A DNA stretch of 64,000 bases from Excoecaria cochinchinensis (taxonomy: Eukaryota > Streptophyta > Magnoliopsida > Malpighiales > Euphorbiaceae): assembly GCA_947683425.1 (NCBI GenBank), contig CANTUQ010000106.1, positions 5,269,001 through 5,333,000 of the forward strand. The letters are read 5' to 3'. Under the pieces are notes generated by a model. The model saw only the letters and a list, made by a program, of their open reading frames with translations, ran no database searches and was not told the DNA's origin. Positions 46,524-59,233 of this stretch are shown here, piece after piece (the first letter of the stretch is position 1; every line of letters starts with the position of its first letter). The position numbers and the translations under genes were made by a program.

Positions 46524-46907
46524 ATCTTCCCCTTTTTGATGATGACAAAACCTTAATAAACTTGGCTAAAAGTCTATCTTGATTAGAATGAGTATGCTCC
46601 CCCTTACTATATGCCCGGGGGATATATACAAGTATAATCCCTACAAATATGCATAAGAAAAATATATACTAGAATTCAGAACAGAAGTGTTAGCAATAGA
46701 AGCAGTTTTGTTATCAATCTAACAGTTCAACAGAACTGCCAATAATAAGTCAGTTCTGTATGCAATGTATCAGACCAGAAAATAATGTTAAAAAATAAGA
46801 TAGATTACTTTAAAAAAATGCAAGCAATAGCATATATAGTAATCAATCAAAGTTCAGTCAAGTAATAGTATCAGTAAGAAAATATCCAAGTTCAATCAGT
46901 CAATAAG

Positions 46908-46940
46908 TCAGTTGTTCTCCCCCCTTTTATCATCAACAAA
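46908..46940 (-). other. Second polypurine-tract copy of the Sirevirus
   Basis: The minus strand reads GATGATAAAAGGGGGGAGAA here, a near copy of the tract that directly abuts the 3' LTR about 400 bases further on. Multiple polypurine tracts before the 3' LTR are a known feature of Sireviruses. Confidence 0.7.
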
Positions 46941-47288
46941 AGGGAAAAAAAACATGAAACCTGTGCAACACAAGGACAAAATAACAAAAAGTTTTGCAAA
47001 AGCAATAAGATCCTAAACCAAAATGTTCAAATAAAAAGTAGGAAGATAAAATAGGCTAGGCTGAAGGAGGAGGCTGGTTAGATCTGGAGGCAACTTTGCG
47101 ACGAAGGATAGTAGTAATTCGCTGTTGAATGGTAGCAATGTGTACAAGTGAAGAAGCCAATTACTCATTTAAAGAGACCAACTCCATCTCCAAATCAAAG
47201 TCAGAAGGTTCAACAGGAACATTAACAGGAATTGCAGCAGGAGGAGGAGAGGCATTACCAGAGGAAGGAAGAACTTTTTCCAAATTGT

Positions 47289-48600
47289 CTAGTGCCTCAT
47301 CAGGAAAGTCCACTTCATCAATTGGTAGATTTTCCTCTTCATCTTAGTGAAGTGAAACCGTTTTATCTTCAGGCCCATATTACTGGTGATCATGAGTAGC
47401 TGTAGGAGGTGATGCTGGTACTTCCGAGGCAGTAGGAGCATCTGGAATAATGGATACCAGAGTAGGTTATATTGCAATGCTCTGTGCTTGGTCATCCCCC
47501 TGGTCTGCTGTAATGTATTGTTCTGATTCTCTGTGTGAGTTTGCTGAAGAAGGAGAGCTACTGCTAACCATAGTAGATATATCATCCTGCTCTGCTGGCT
47601 ATGCAACTGGACTAACAGAACTGCTTTTACCCTTATTAGAACCATTCCTATCTTGAGCAAACTTAATTCTTCATTCCACTAGTTCTTCAGAATTATCAGA
47701 ACTAAACATTTCTGCATCATTTCTATGTTCCTCTCCATCTTAGCTATCAGAATGTTCATCAACGTGACTATCTACAGCATGTCCTGTATCCTCAGACTTA
47801 CTTGGCACTACCTCATTAGATTTTCCCATTGCTGCCTCATTTAAATGGCTCATGTCTTCATCGGTTTCTGTGCTCCTATGTTTACCAAGATCAGACTATT
47901 GAGCCTCAGAACTTCCTCTTGTTCTTTAGCCACTGAATTATTACCAGAAGGTCCAACTTTCCTTTTTCCAGTGGTCTTATTTCTGGCAACAAATTCACGA
48001 AAAAATTGGCTAAAAATGCAATGCTGGTTGGAAAGGGGTTTCATATCCTCAGTGTTCAAATCTATTTCCCAATACTCAAATAATTTTGACAGTAAAAGAG
48101 CATAAGGTATTTTAATCTTGGACTTCCCATCACATATGTTTTTAAGCAACACGAATGGCAAATTAACAGATTTTTGCTTTAAAAAGTGCCAAATGATGCA
48201 ATTATCAACAAAGGACAAAAACTTAGCACTTCTTGTCCTAGGCAAAAACTATGCACATATATACCTATGAAGAGCCCTAAACTTCATATCCATATAGGTG
48301 GAGGGCAAATCTTACCTATCCTCAGTCAAGTTAGTAATTCCAGTGGTTTCTCTAAGGTATTTGCTTCTATTAAATTTTTTTTAGTTTTGAAGTTCATGTT
48401 TTCCTATCCGTTTCAAAACCTTGACACGGAATCGAGAATACTTGGGATAGTAAAGCAGGAGTGACTTCGAATTGGGTTGCCCTAACGTTAACCGTAAAGC
48501 TTTCTTCTGTAACATTTCTGAGAGACCTATAAAATTCTTGTACCAACTCTAGATAAAACCCACTGCTTGAGTATGTCACAAATGACTTCTATCCTTGAGA
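47289..48600 (-). pseudogene. Sirevirus 3' ORF with putative plant transposon domain
   Basis: Downstream of pol on the same strand, where Sireviruses often carry an extra ORF. From the right: 48579-48394 (YLELVQEFYRSLRNVTEESF and VNVRATQFEVTPALLSQVF), then 48245-47850 (FVDNCIIWHFLKQKSVNLPF and KIPYALLLSKLFEYWEIDL), resembling the 'putative plant transposon protein' domain (Pfam PF20167). A Ser/Gln/Leu-rich tail in several frames follows to 47289. At least two frameshifts break it. Domain name from recall; role unknown. Confidence 0.6.
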
Positions 48601-49439
48601 ATCCATCCACGCTACCAACTCTGGTGCAAACTCTATTGCAGTGTCCCAATCAATGGTTTTTGGGAGAATAATGAAAATTTTGGTTTTGGGTAAATGTTTT
48701 GGTTTAGATCAGGATGACGATGGTTGTTTCTCTATAGGTTTAGGCGTAGTGATGCAAATTTTTCGGTGAGCTTTTGTTTTAAAATGAGCCATTTGGGTAT
48801 GAAGGAGTTTAGGGTACAGAGACAGGAATATGAGGTGACAAGAGGAGGAGGAAGAAGAAAGAGTAAATGCAGTTTAAAAACCAAGTTTAAAAGAATGAGT
48901 ATAAAATGGTTTTGCATTTAATGAAAAAGTGTTTGAAAAGACATAACACAAAGGCAGTGCCTCTTTCCAAGGAGATAAGTGAAAATTTGAATTTAAACAC
49001 ATAAAAAACCGTTCCTCTTTTGCAGGACACACTGGTTTTTAATAAAAGTACACTGAATAAATTGCAGGAACTGGGTGTTAAGCGGGAATATCATTTTCTT
49101 TCAAAAGGATAAAGTACATATTCCTTTTTTTGACCCTGAAACATTAAAAAAAAAAAAAATGACTATTTTGTCTTTAGTCATTAAAGATATAATAATATAA
49201 GCCCTAAAAATTTTTATTTGACAAAATATAAATATTTTAACCTAATAAAATAATACTGTAGAAAGTCATATTACTTTTCTAATAAAATAAATGACATATC
49301 AGAACATATAACTTTTCTACCTTAACAGAAAACATAACAAAACACATAATTATTTCGCTTTTAACAAAAAACATACCAGAACAGATAACTAAAATATTTC
49401 TAATTAAATAAAATAGAAGGTTACCTCATTAGAGAACTT

Positions 49440-51838
49440 ACTCTACAGCAGTATCCATGCCTAATTTTCGTCTGATTTTGGTAGAATTGATCTTCCTTTA
49501 GAGGTTTGGTGAAAATATCAGCTAATTGTTGTTATGTTGGGACGAATTCCAGCACAATATCACCACGCTATACATGATCTCTGATAAAGTGGTGTCTGAT
49601 TTCTATGTGTTTAGTTCCAGAATGTAGAATTGGATTTTTTGTAAGATTGATTGTATTGGTGTTGTCATAGAATATTGGAACTTGATCAAACTCAATTCCA
49701 TAATCCTTTAATTGGTTTCTGATCCACAGAACTTGTGCAACACTTCCTCCAACTATAATGTATTATGCTTCTGCTGCAGATAGAGCCACAGAGTTTTATT
49801 TTCTATTTGACCAAGTAATCAGAGAATGACCAAGAAAATGACATGCACCAGAAGTGTTTTTCCTGTCAATTTTGCATGCAGCATAGTCTGCATCAGAATA
49901 TCCAATTAGATCAAGAGAGCCATTCTTTGAGTACCATAGTTCTAGTTTTGGAGTTCCAACTAGATAACATAGAATTCTCTTTACTGCAGACAAATGTGAC
50001 TCTTTTGGAGCATATTGGAATCTAGCACATAGACACACACTGAAGTGAATATCTGGTCTGCTTGCTGTCAAGTAGAGTAATGATCCAATCATGCCTCTAT
50101 AAATTTTCTCATCAACGCTTTTGCTTTTCTCATCCTTTTCCAGCTTGATTGAGGGACTCATAGGCATACTGGCAGACTTGGCTTCTGTCATTTTAAACTT
50201 CTTGATAAGCTCCTTTGTATATTTCACTTGACTTATGAAAATTCCACTTTTGCATTGCTTAATTTGCAATCCTAAAAAGAATGTGAGTTCTCCCATTAAA
50301 CTCATCTCAAATTCCTGCTTCATAATGGACTCAAAATCTTTGCACATAAAAACATTGGTAGAACCAAAAACAATGTCATTAACATAAATTTGAACTAATA
50401 AAATGTGAGATGAATCATGCTTTATAAAAAGTGTATTATCAACTTTTCCTCTATTAAAACCATGAGCAAGAAGAAAATAACTCAATCTTTTATACCAAAT
50501 TTTAGGAGTTTGTTTCAAACCATATAAGCCTTTTTGAGTTTGTAAACGTATTTTGGATGTTCTAGATTTTCAAAACCAGGAGGTTGAGCTACATAAACTT
50601 CTTCATTTAAGAAACCATTTAAAAATGCACTTTTCATATCCATTTGATAAAGTTTGAAATTCTTGAAACATGCATATGCACATAAAATTCTGATTGCTTT
50701 TAATCTAACTACAGGTGCAAAAGTTTCATCGAAATCAATACCTTCTTCTTGGTTGTAGCCTTGAGCAACTAATCTTGCTTTATTTCTCACTACATTTCCT
50801 TATTCATCAAGTTTATTTCTAAAAACCCATTTAATACCAATAATAGAACAATTTGAAGGTTTGGGAACTAGATATCAAACTTTATTTCTCTCAAACCGAT
50901 TTAATTCTTATTGCATAGCAAGAATCCAACTTTCATTATTTTGAGCATCATTAAAATTTTTGGGTTCTAGTTGAGAAACAAAAGCTACATTACCACAGTA
51001 TTTGCGCATTGCTCTTCTGCTCATCATTCTTTCTGATGGTTCTGTTAGCAGGTTTTCTTTGGAATGATACCTGAGAAACTTCCAGTACTGAGGTAGTTCT
51101 ACTGGTTGTTCTGTATTATGTTGATTTGCTAATCTTTCTATTGATTGTTATGTCTGATTTTCTTGATATTGATCTGCCTGGCTTTCTGTTGGCTGATCTA
51201 CTTCTTGTTGTCCAGACGAATTTTCAGATCTGTCATCTTAATCTGCTTACTAATCTGATGACTTTTCAATTTGATTTTTCTCTCCTATCTTTTATATTTA
51301 TTTCAACCACTTCTTCATCTGTATCAACATCAGAAAAACTCCTTTCTCTAGTGTAGATGTCAGAATAATCAAATTTCACATTTATAGACTCTTCTACAGC
51401 TAAAGTTCTTCTATTAAAGACTCTATATGCTTTGCTATTTAAAGAATAACCAAGAAAAAATACCTTCATCAGATTTTGCGTCAAATTTACCCAGATTACT
51501 CTTATTAATAAAAATAAAGCACTTACAGCTGAATGGTTGAAAATAGCTGATGTTTGGTTTTCTGTTCTTCTAAAGCTCATATGGAGTCTTGTCTAGAACT
51601 ATCTGATAAGTGTTTTGTTTAGAATATAACAAGCTATACTTACTGCTTCTGTCTAGAAATACTTTGGAAGATTATTTTCATTGATCATTGTTCTAGCCAT
51701 CTTCTAAAGTGTTCTATTCTTCTTTTCTACTACACCATTCTGTTGAGGTGTTCTGCTAGCTGAAAAACTATGATGAATTCCAGAACTATTATAATACTCC
51801 TCAAAACTTGTATTTTCAAATTCTCCTCTATGATCACT
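49440..51838 (-). pseudogene. Sirevirus-type copia pol (integrase end, RT, RNase H)
   Basis: From the right: integrase core start SDHRGEFEN at 51838; its C-terminal FLGYSLNSKAYRVFNRRTLA within 51580-51266; reverse transcriptase at 50790-50515 (NKARLVAQGYNQEEGIDFDE, MDMKSAFLNGFLNEEVYV) and 50518-49796 (WYKRLSYFLLAHGF, catalytic box YVNDIV instead of YVDD); RNase H GYSDADYAACKIDRKNTSGA, a TAA stop at about 49797, and IFTKPLKEDQF near 49490. The missing catalytic aspartate, stop and frameshift make it inactive. Everything 5' of the integrase core is cut away at 51838. Confidence 0.85.
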
Positions 51839-53517
51839 GACCGGTGTCTAGCAAGTGTACTAGATCAGCTAGTAATATATGGAAATATAGATTAAGACCC
51901 TAAATATAGAACCCAAGGGAAACTTGTGTTTGCATAAAAGAATTTTTGAGTTTTGGAATGAAATTTAAGTGTAAAAGAGAAAAAAGAAATCCCAGAGTTT
52001 ATAATGATGAAAGCTTAATTAAACGGAAAACAAACAACTAGGTAATTAATGAGCAAAAATTAAACAAGTAAACAAAATTATAGATGAAAATAGATAAACA
52101 ATATTTGAGAAAAATCGATATTTAAAACAACTTTTACTAAAGGACTATCCACCTTAACTTATTACAGCAATGACTTAAATTCTGAAGAAATATTAGTGAT
52201 TATGGAAAAACCAGATAAAATTAACCCTGATACCTTGAAACAAGAATATCTTTCTTAAGTATTAAATTCCCTTATTAAGAACAATTAACACTTAGCATAA
52301 AATTCTTGTTAAACTCCTAAACATTCATCAAATCTCTTTACAAGAACATTTAACTCCAGTCTATTCTCAGTTCTTCCTCTCTTAATAGTAACTAATAAAA
52401 TCAACACATAATTACCTCAAACTTCAGAAAATAATCATGTATAGATAATAAGAAGTCAATCCAAGAACATGCAAATCTATGACAATGCCTAAATCAATTT
52501 TTAGTTATTGAATCAATAAACCAACAATTAATTTTAACACAATCAAAGATAAGAATATGCTTAAAACCAAGAAATAATCAATTGATATTGAATTTAAAAC
52601 TCAATCAGGTCATTACAGTAAAAGTCAAGGATTCAAGGATCCTTTAGCAAAAGTAGAGAAACTACTCACTATTCATATTGAAATTAAAAGCCAAATTGAA
52701 GAGAAGAGACAAAAACATAGAGTTACAGAAGCTCCCTTAATAATCTTGTACAGAAAAATCAAAACAAGCTTCCTGCTCCTTGAATTTGCTCTTCACAGCT
52801 AAACACAAAAGCTAACATAAAAAAAACCAAACTAAACTAATTTGAAGTAATGAAGATTGTTGCCTGATTCGATCCCCCTGTTCTGGTGTTTTAAGCTGGC
52901 TTTTATAGGTGAAATTCCATGAGTCGGTCTTCTATAACTTTTTGAATCATAATAGGAAAAGGACTCTTTAATTAGGAAGTTTTGTTAATTTGGAACACTT
53001 GAAGCACAGCCAGTTGATGGAAAAGCAAAAGGAGATGCGCGGCCGTGTGTAGCTTTTCTCTTTGTGATGTGCGGCTGTGTCATGTCTTTCTTCTTCCAGT
53101 GCACTGCCATGCATAAGTTTAAATGGTCATCAAGCGGCCGTGTCATGTAATATCCTTTGGGTTATGCGGCTGTGCATCACCTTACTGCCTCAACCAAGAA
53201 TTTGCTTTTTAATTGTTCCAAGCATAATTTTCAAGCACGGCCACTCTTAATTCATCCGCAGCAGTGCAAATGTATTATGTTCTGTTCTGTTCTCTAGCTT
53301 TCAAAATCCAAAAATTACCAAATTGACCCAAAACTTAGCATTCTTTTCAATTAAGCCCTTTTTCTTTACTTTAACCCTGGAAAAACACCAAAATTAACAA
53401 TTAAATCCTAAAACATAAAATTAACCAATTCAACTATAATTTAACCAAATAAATACTAAATTAACCTAATTAATTACCTAAAAATATACTGAAAACATCA
53501 TTAATTTCACAATTTCA
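51838..53517 (-). repeat. Athila-like 3' LTR (tentative limits)
   Basis: A/T-rich block between candidate TG (51838) and CA (53517) ends. Next to its minus-strand start, the complement of 53521-53556 reads GCAAGCAAAGTCTAAGTGTG then GGG, a phrase typical of the sequence before the 3' LTR of Athila-type Ty3/gypsy elements. A CG-rich island (53035-53240) has CGGCCGTGTG/GCGGCTGTG units. The TSD is not visible because neighbours are truncated. Confidence 0.5.
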
Positions 53518-53867
53518 AATACCCCACACTTAGACTTTGCTTGCCCCCGAGCAAATTAGAATAATCCAACTCCTCAGAATAATCAAACTCAAATAAAGAA
53601 TCATACAATTCAAAATCATGCTTAGCAATTTAACAAGAGCACTTAACAAAATCTCAACTAGAATAAATTCAACCAAGGCAAAATAAGTTAGTTTCCTTGT
53701 GTGTGTGCAAGACCAAAACATTTTAAGTATTTTAAAAACCAAAACACCAATGCAAACTAATAACCAAGCTTAGAATGAATGTACACCTAAGTGTACACAT
53801 AGTTTCGCGTTTAAAACTCTAGAAACACCATAGGCCTCTCCTTTAGCACCGGAACCCGAAGGTCATC
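53518..53867 (-). other. Internal 3' fragment of the Athila-like element
   Basis: About 350 bases of non-coding internal sequence ahead of the tentative LTR, ending where the Tekay LTR starts at 53868. No reading frame with a domain. Confidence 0.4.
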
Positions 53868-56361
53868 TGTAACACCCCCTTCCCATACGTAGGCGATCCC
53901 ATCCGAGAAGGAGTGAGATGCCGTATGAGTAAAGGTGCCACCAAGCAAGTACAAAGTATAACATACATTCATTCATAACATACATTCAGAAAATACAGAA
54001 TAATTAAAAACTTTACATGCAGAAAGCAAAAGCTGATCATGCATTACTATAATTAAACTATTACAATAATGATCTGATCAACAAGCTGATACAAATAATA
54101 TTACATATACAAAATATAGATACAAAAGCGGAAGCTGATACAAAACTGATACATGAGAGTTCTATACAAAAAGAATCATCAACTGCTACAAAAATTAAGC
54201 CCTACACTAAACTCTTCTGTGTTGGCTTGATGACGGCGACTCTCAGATCAAAACTCCTTCCGCACCTGCACGGGTAAAACACCGTGCTAAGCGATAAACG
54301 CTTAGTGGGGAAACACACATAAATTATGGACGGCCATTCACAATGGTCGTCAAGGAATAACACATTCACAATGGCAGAATGCAAAGGCTATAACATAATT
54401 CATATAAACATGCTCATATTTAAAAGCCATACAATCAGTATCTCGTAATCGGATCCATTACAGAATAACCAACATGTGATTCATCATTAAATTCATTCAG
54501 ACAATCCATTTCATAGCCAGATCAAATCAGAACAATTCCATTCACATTTAAAGAACACCTGCTGACTCTAGATAGTGGATAACGAGTGTACTGAAGGTAC
54601 CTTACGGGTACGAATCGAATACTGAGGGTACCTCACAGGTACAAGTCAAATGTTATTTTAATTATCAAAACATGTTATTCATATACTGAGGGGACCTTAA
54701 ACAAGATCCTAATACTGAAGGGTTCGCGAGCAACCAAACGGGGACCTGATCGGGGTCCAAACTGAACTGAGGGCTGCAGCTAAAGACTCTATTAGGCATG
54801 CCTAACTATCCACTTACTTGACTCTAGCAGGTTAAGCGTCATTCAAATCACATTTCAGAGTACAGAATAGAATTCATCAGAAATTCATGGTATCATTTAT
54901 ATCAAAGCATATAAAAATATGGCATGCATCATACCACAATATAAATCCATACAGAAGAAACACCAAATTCATTTCTGAGTCAAAAGCTGGAAAATTTTGG
55001 AAAAAGAGCAAAACGGGGAAACAGGCGAGATTGGCTAGTCACAAGGCGTGACTGGCCTCCTCACAGGGTAGGTCACGAGACGTGACTGAGGGTCACACCT
55101 CGTGACTTGCTCTGCTCCTCATGGATCACGCCTCGTCTCTCGCTGATCACGCGACGTGATCTCGCAGATCACGCGGTGCTCACGCAGGTCACGCGACGTG
55201 ACTGGACGTCACGTCTCGTGACTTGCTTCTCTCTTCAACGGATCACGCGACACGCCTACACTCAGCCGGTCACGAGGCGTGACGGGGAGTCACGTCTCGT
55301 GACTTGCTTCATTTCAGCTGGTCACAAGTTGTGACAGGCAGCCACAACTCGTGACCGGCCTCAAGCTGGCAGGTCACGAGGCGTGACCTGAGGTCACGTC
55401 TCGTGACTTGCCTCTCTTCTTGGCGAGTCACGCGACACGGATCTGGAAACGGGAAAATTCATCAGTAACGCGATTTTCCCATTTCCAGAATTCTCAGAAC
55501 CCAGAAATCCATCCCGAATTTGATTCAAAACCAATTAAACCTGTTCTTACCTTCCAGTAGACATCCCAATTAACGTAAACAATATACAAATACCTCAATT
55601 TAGCAATTAAACAACCAAATCAAGAATACATGCATTGAAGCTATTCAAGAACATAAACCCTAAAATTTTACAGTCAACTCAAAATCACACAAATCACAAT
55701 CAATAGTTCCCAAACCTGAAATCTAAGCTTCTATCACTTAGCTCCACTAGGTCCAGCAACCTCTTTACCCTTTGGATCACGAGGAGCTTCAGCTAGAACA
55801 CAAACACAATAATGCAACCCTAAGTTAAACCTAAACTCAAGGAAGAAGAAGAAGAAGATGAAAATTACAGTAAGACAAAGATAAGGATATGCACTTACCA
55901 AGTTAGGAGCAAGAGTGACCAATTTCCACAACCACACTTAATTAACAGATAGCAATCAGTATTTAGGAAAGGGAAAAGGAGGAAGAAGATGAAGGTTGAA
56001 GGGAAAAACGTGAATCTAATTCCTTTCTCTCTTCCTTCATTTCTTTCTTCATTTTCCTTAACCTAATACACATGTCATCCTTTTTGGTGGTGAAACTTGC
56101 TCACTCACACCCTAACTCCACACACAACACTCACACTTAATGCATTCCTAATTAAAACACCCTACAATGGCATAAGCAAGTGCACACAAATGTAACTTAA
56201 TTAATTCACACCCTAATGCCATGTATGCACCCACATACTAGCAGAACCCCAAACATACCTTTTACTAGAATACCCTTATGAAATGCCGTACACATGCGAA
56301 TGCTTACACATACAGATAGACAGACAGGCTCATTCTACTAGGGGGCAAACGGGGTGTGACA
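53868..56361 (-). repeat. Tekay 3' LTR (2494 bp)
   Basis: Begins TGTAACACCCCCTTCCC and ends GGGGTGTGACA. Over the bases shared with the right LTR I count about a dozen substitutions and two deletions in the right copy (13 and about 20 bases). It holds a CTAAGCG/CGCTTAG hairpin (54287-54305) and a CG-rich island (55030-55440) made of GTCACGAGGCGTGAC-type palindromes. Small open frames inside (for example 54202-54384, 55107-55334) recur in the right LTR and are not genes. Confidence 0.9.
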
Positions 56362-57839
56362 ACTCTCCGCTACTAATAAGAATTTCGTCCTCGAAATTCT
56401 CACCTGAACTGAACAACTGCGGATACTGAGCTCTCATCGACTCCTCTGGTTCCCAAGTCGCTTCTTCGACTCCATGATGGATCCACAACACTTTAACCAA
56501 AGGAATCTGCTTATTTCTCAACTGCCTCACCTCTCGGGCTAGAATAGCTCGCGGTTCCTCATCATAAGAGAAGTCTGGCTGAACCTGGATATCCTGAACT
56601 GACAGAACATGTGAAGGATCTGATCTGTACCGACGAAGCATCGAAACGTGGAATACATCATGCAACTTTGCTAACTCAATCGGTAACACCAATCTGTAGG
56701 CTACAGGTCCTACCTTAGCCAAAATCTCATAAGGTCCAATGAAACGAGGACTAAGCTTGCCTTTCTTGCCAAACCGAAGCACTTTCCTCCAAGGTGAAAC
56801 CTTAAGGAAAACCTTGTCCCCGATCTCAAAATGCACATCCTTCCTTTTCAAATTGGCATAAGACTTCTGTCGATCCTTGGCTGCCTTCAAATTCCGCTGC
56901 ACTACTCTGATCTTATCTTCAGTATCTTTAACCAAGTCTGGTCCAATCATAGATCTCTCGGATAGCTCGGTCCAATAAATCGGAGTCCTACACTGACGAC
57001 CATACAAAGCCTCATATGGTGCCATACCGATACTCGACTGAAAACTGTTGTTGTAGGTAAACTCCATCAACGATGCATATCTATCCCAACTACCCGAAAA
57101 ATCCAAAGCACAAGCTCTCATCATATCCTCCAGAATCTGAATAACTCGCTCTGACTGACCATCGGTCTGAGGATGAAACGCTGTACTGAAGTTCAACCTA
57201 GTGCCCAAAGCTCTCTGTAACTCCTTCCAAAACTTGGAAGTAAACCTCGGATCCCGATCTGACACTATGGACAAAGGCACACCATGCAACCGAACTATCT
57301 CATCTACATAGATACTGGCCAATCTGTCCATGGAGTAGTCCACTCTAACCGGCAGAAAGTGAGCTGATTTCATAAGCCGATCCACAATAACCCAAACTGA
57401 GTCATGCTTCCTCTGAGTCAAAGGTAAACCAGAAACGAAGTCCATGGCGATATCATCCCACTTCCACTCAGGAATAGATAAAGGCATAAGCAAACCCGAA
57501 GGAACCTGATGCTCAGCCTTTACCTGCTGACAAGTCAAGCACTTGGAAACAAAATCCACTATATCACGCTTCATACCGGACCACCAATAGAATTGCTTCA
57601 TGTCTCGATACATCTTTTCACTGCCCGGATGCATAGTAAAGACTGGACTATGCACCTCACTCATGAGCTGTCTCCTCAAATCCTCAGACTCTGGCACAAA
57701 CAAACGATCTCTGAACATAAGTACCTCATCCTGAACTGAGAACTCTGACTGCTTACCCGATCTGACCTCATGCACAATCCGCTGAAGTCTCTGATCATCT
57801 CTCTGAGCATCCACAATCCTCTGTCTCAAAGTAGGCTTC
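56362..57839 (-). pseudogene. Tekay integrase with chromodomain
   Basis: An open frame of some 490 codons ending just inside the 3' LTR. Order: HHCC zinc finger (HPGSEKMYRDMKQFYWW ... CLTCQQVK), DDE core with WDDIAMDFVSGLP, IVSDRDPRF and the glutamate in TDGQSERVIQILEDM, GPY-type motif (PRFIGPYEILAKVGPVAYRL), then a chromodomain-like VLWIHHGVEEATWEPEESM that in this group steers insertion towards heterochromatin. All catalytic residues are kept. It is separated from the rest of pol by the solo LTR at 57845, which splits the connection to RNase H. Confidence 0.9.
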
Positions 57840-57844
57840 ACACG

Positions 57845-59228
57845 TGTTGTGCATTTTCTAATGATGCAACATACCGCAAGTATACGGTGTACCGCAATAG
57901 TACTTTAGATATCGATCCCACAGGGAACGTATTACACACTATTACTAATTGATTTTAATCTTGTTTACAACAATTAATTAATGGTAGAGTTGGTTTTAAT
58001 CTAATCTAACATGTAAGCTAATTAAGTCAAGTTTATGTGAATCCAAAAAGATAGAAAATATTAATGATGCTAGATATAAAAATGGAACTCAAATTAATTT
58101 TTTCTTAATGACTTTAGCATTCTTGTCTTGTAAGTCAAGTTGAATAAATTTCCTACTTACTTTCTCAATATAAATAGGACTGCCCACAACATACACATAT
58201 AAGTCTAATTCCAAATTTTCATTTAAGAACTAGATTATTATATATGCAAATCTTAAGAATAAAACACAACCTATAACAACCATTTTAATATTCTGATTTC
58301 TCAAACAATATCTCAATGATGAATTTCCAATTAGATGTAAGAATGAATTTATTTCTCAATCAAACTCATACTTATAATGACAATAAATAATATACTAATG
58401 AGAAATTCTACAATTAAGAACACTTGAATAAATATGAACAATAAAATAATTTAATATTAAACATTTAAGTTCAGAATTCACATCATAAAACAATTACAAA
58501 GAAGAATTAAAAGATAGGAATTGAAGAAGGAGATTTCTCAACCCTTTTCAAGTCACCAATTGTAGTCCTCTTCCTTGTATAATATCTTCTCTTCAACACA
58601 TAAACTCTACTTAAGAAAAACTAAAAGAAAACTATATTTTTTAACTACAGAAAAATATTCAAAAATTCAATTCTAAATTATCATCCCCCTTCAATTACAG
58701 TTAAAAACAGAATTTATAATGTCAGCTCATGCCCCTTCAGATGTCCTTCTACAAAGGATGTAATAGTTGGTGGAAAGATGCAACTTTTAAAGTTCAAATT
58801 TGAACTTTAGTGTCTAACGGATCCCTCTGTCGCGATCGCGACGATGTCGCGACGTCGCGACAGAGCACGCCTCCTCTTGCGCTCGCCTTTCCTCATGTGT
58901 GCCTTCTCCGCGCCTCGTCGCGACCTCGCGATGCCTTCTCTTGGTCGCGACAGCTCCTCTTCTCTTCTCTTTCCTCTTCCTTCCTTAGCGCGCTCGCGCC
59001 ACTCATCGCGATCGCGACAGAGGCTTTTCTGCCTTGGCTCATTTCTTCTTCTCTTCTCCATTTGCTCCATATTTTCTCCATTAACTCCATGTTTTCTCCA
59101 TTTGTCTCCTACACACAAAACTTAACAAAACACATAAAACACACCTAATTCCAACAACTAAAAACACTTAAAACATTATTTATAATCACAAAGTATAGTT
59201 TAATTATGAGCTATTTAAGCTCATATCA
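57845..59228. repeat. Solo LTR inserted in the Tekay pol gene
   Basis: TG...CA block (TGTTGTGCAT to GCTCATATCA, 1384 bp) with a perfect target duplication ACACG (57840-57844 and 59229-59233). No internal retroelement sequence, so it is a solo LTR or an LTR-only relic. Its left end has the phrase ACCGCAAGTATACGG and ATCGATCCCACAGGGAAC, echoed in the Athila-like LTR (about 51850). A CG-rich island with TCGCGATCGCGA and GTCGCGACGTCGCGAC lies at 58830-59020. Frames in the island are not genes. Confidence 0.85.
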
Positions 59229-59233
59229 ACACG

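Noticed and set aside
55107..55334. 75-codon frame repeated at 63697-63924
   Set aside because: The two copies are simply the same place in the two Tekay LTRs, within the GTCACG-type palindrome island.
55030..55440. Possible CRISPR-like array of short repeats
   Set aside because: Units are palindromic words with irregular spacing inside a plant LTR, with no uniform spacers and no cas genes; a CRISPR locus is excluded.
58807..59148. Overlapping Arg/Ser-rich frames on both strands inside the solo LTR
   Set aside because: They arise from the CG-rich palindromic island of the LTR, where stops are rare; no domain and no start context.
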